From JABLTI01 sp030629105 (GTDB lineage: Archaea; Asgardarchaeota; Heimdallarchaeia; JABLTI01): a stretch of DNA of 14,745 nucleotides. The notes below the pieces were generated by a model. It searched no databases and was not told where the DNA came from. It saw only the letters and a list, made by a program, of their open reading frames with translations. Every line of letters starts with the position of its first letter. Positions within the stretch are counted from its first letter, which is position 1. The stretch spans positions 1-14,745 of the forward strand of contig DAOVPS010000067.1 of assembly GCA_030629105.1 (NCBI GenBank). Reading direction: 5' to 3'. Positions 13,719-14,745 of this stretch are shown one piece after another. Made by a program: the position numbers and the translations under genes.

Positions 13719-13898
13719 ATGACACACGGTTCAGTTCAAAAAGCTGGAAAAGTCAGAAATTCTACCCCAAAAGTAGAAAGAAAACATCACATTTCAAGAT
13801 CTCCAAGGCTTCGAAACAAACACAATTATTACAAGCGCTATGTAAAGGGTATACCAACTGGTCAACAGTCAAGCGCAAGAAGAAGACGAAGAAGATAA
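13719..13898 (+). CDS. Small-subunit ribosomal protein eS30
   Basis: A 59-residue, very basic protein. The N-terminus (HGSVQKAGKVRNSTPKVE) matches the eS30 hallmark HGS..rAGKVR.qTPKV. The middle (SPRLRNKHNYYKRYV) corresponds to the family's basic 'RR..YN.RFV' segment. It ends in six consecutive arginines. It sits in the 30S subunit near the decoding region. The ATG at 13719 has GAGG (13708-13711) seven bases before it; the stop is TAA at 13896-13898. It has its own promoter-like and hairpin leader and a T-run just after the stop. eS30 is mainly known from TACK and Asgard archaea and eukaryotes, which helps place the organism. The arginine run is unusual compared with the lysine-rich versions I remember. 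Confidence 0.9.
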   Translation: MTHGSVQKAGKVRNSTPKVERKHHISRSPRLRNKHNYYKRYVKGIPTGQQSSARRRRRR

Positions 13899-13901
13899 GG
13901 A

Positions 13902-13932
13902 TTTTTTCTTAATAGGGTATATCAAATACCCT
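13902..13932 (+). terminator. T-tract and hairpin after eS30
   Basis: T6 at 13902-13907 follows the eS30 stop by three bases and would act as an archaeal T-tract terminator. A perfect 7-bp hairpin follows: AGGGTAT (13914-13920), an ATCAA loop, and ATACCCT (13926-13932). The remaining bases up to Elp3 are AT rich and contain a TTTTAAAA TATA-like element at 13953-13960. Confidence 0.45.
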
Positions 13933-14035
13933 TCCTTAACAATCTTTTAGTATTTTAAAAGAATATTCTATAATAATATCATTTTGTAAATTTCAAAGTA
14001 AATATTAATTCATATGAGTAGGAAGATTGTGATTC

Positions 14036-14745
14036 TTGGTAAAGAAAGCATATAGGGAAATTGTAGAGATTCTGTTAAAAAATCCTCCTAAATCGAGTAA
14101 AGAGCTCTCGAAAATAAAACGAGAAATATGCAAGAAATATTCCTTGAATTCATTTCCAAGAAATAGTGATATTTTGCAAATGGCAACAAAGGATGAACGA
14201 GAATTTGTTTTACCATTTCTAGTAAAGAAACCAAGTAGAACTTTATCTGGTGTTGCGGTTGTTGCTGTTATGAGCAAACCTCTTCCATGCCCACATGGTA
14301 AGTGTACAATGTGCCCCGGCGGTCCGGATCAAGACAGCCCGCAATCTTATACTGGTTTTGAACCCGCAGCAATGAGAGGACAAATGCATAATTATGATCC
14401 AAAAGAACAAGTTATTGCTAGATTGCAACAACTCGAGGCAATAGGACATAACACTAGTAAAATAGACTTAATATTAATGGGAGGAACCTTACCTGCAGCA
14501 CCGTTAGATTATCAAGAGTTTTTCATTAAGGGATATCTTGATGGAGTCACAAAAAAGAATACAAAATCAATAGCTGAAGCAATTAAAGCTGCTGAAAAAA
14601 CTAAAAGACGATGTATAGGTATAACGGTCGAAACAAGACCTGATACCTGTTCTTTAGAAAATTTGAAGAGAGAACTTAACTGGGGAATTACTCGAGTAGA
14701 ACTTGGAGTTCAAGTGGTAAATGATGAGGTCTATAAAAGAATCAA
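14036..14745 (+). CDS. elp3: Elp3 family tRNA U34 modification enzyme, N-terminal part (3' end outside window)
   Basis: About 236 residues are visible of a protein usually over 500 long. Elp3 combines radical SAM and GNAT acetyltransferase domains and starts the cm5-type side chain on wobble uridine 34 of tRNA. The N-terminus (AYREIVEILL, KSSKELSKIKREICKKY, FPRNSDILQMA) and SGVAVVAVMSKPLPCPHGKCTMCPGGPDQ match archaeal Elp3. The 4Fe-4S cluster ligands are C85, C90 and C93, followed by SPQSYTGFEPAAMR, QLEAIGH, ILMGGT and ITVETRPD. The GNAT domain is off the window. No in-frame ATG precedes the conserved N-terminus, and TGA at 14030-14032 closes the frame, so TTG at 14036 is the best start. Its ribosome-binding site is weak, and a short ATG frame (14014-14055) overlaps it. 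Confidence 0.9.
   Translation, partial: MVKKAYREIVEILLKNPPKSSKELSKIKREICKKYSLNSFPRNSDILQMATKDEREFVLPFLVKKPSRTLSGVAVVAVMSKPLPCPHGKCTMCPGGPDQDSPQSYTGFEPAAMRGQMHNYDPKEQVIARLQQLEAIGHNTSKIDLILMGGTLPAAPLDYQEFFIKGYLDGVTKKNTKSIAEAIKAAEKTKRRCIGITVETRPDTCSLENLKRELNWGITRVELGVQVVNDEVYKRI

Noticed and set aside
14005..14449. Minus-strand reading frames overlapping elp3
   Set aside because: They lie antisense to well-conserved Elp3 motifs and resemble no known protein.
1..14745. CRISPR array, insertion sequence or prophage
   Set aside because: No regularly spaced repeats, terminal inverted repeats, transposase or phage genes were seen.

Overview
This is an AT-rich archaeal window (coding GC roughly one third by eye). 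It encodes archaeal/eukaryotic-type information-processing proteins: the exosome subunits Rrp4, Rrp41 and Rrp42, SBDS, a Brix-domain protein, the KEOPS subunit Pcc1, the ribosomal proteins eL43 and eS30, aEF1B, an archaeal-type IleRS and Elp3. eS30 is, from general knowledge, mainly found in TACK and Asgard archaea and missing from most Euryarchaeota. Together with the low GC and the lysine-rich tails on the exosome subunits, this points to an Asgard- or TACK-like mesophile. That placement is inference; no rRNA is present to settle it.

Layout. (1) 1-665: the C-terminal part of a diacylglycerol/YegS-type lipid kinase, meeting the next gene tail to tail. (2) 667-3524: a divergent ABC importer pair, a fused double permease on the minus strand and an ATPase with a TOBE tail on the plus strand. 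They share a 134-base promoter region containing a 9-bp inverted repeat that looks like an operator. No binding protein lies in the window. (3) 3575-7119, minus strand: IleRS followed by aEF1B. (4) 7296-8516: three small unrecognised genes, two for membrane proteins and one for a zinc ribbon. (5) 8517-8914: a long noncoding stretch with a GC-rich, foldable segment (about 8690-8861), a candidate structured RNA or operon leader. (6) 8915-13607, plus strand: the archaeal exosome superoperon SBDS-rrp4-rrp41-rrp42-eL43-Brix-pcc1. (7) 13719-13898: a short eS30 gene with its own promoter and a leader hairpin. (8) 14036 to the end: the start of Elp3.

How the genes work together. SBDS and the Brix protein act in ribosome maturation. 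Rrp4/Rrp41/Rrp42 form the 3'-5' RNA-degrading and tailing exosome. eL43 and eS30 are ribosomal proteins. Pcc1 (t6A37) and Elp3 (U34 side chain) modify tRNA anticodon loops, IleRS charges tRNA-Ile, and aEF1B recharges aEF1A. The window is therefore largely a translation and RNA-metabolism neighbourhood beside one nutrient importer.

The points most worth a second look are the GC-rich noncoding segment before SBDS, hairpins placed at or just before ribosome-binding sites (SBDS, rrp41, eS30), histone-H1-like lysine tails on two exosome subunits, the operator-like repeat between the ABC genes, and start codons that do not match their ribosome-binding sites (pcc1, elp3, eL43).
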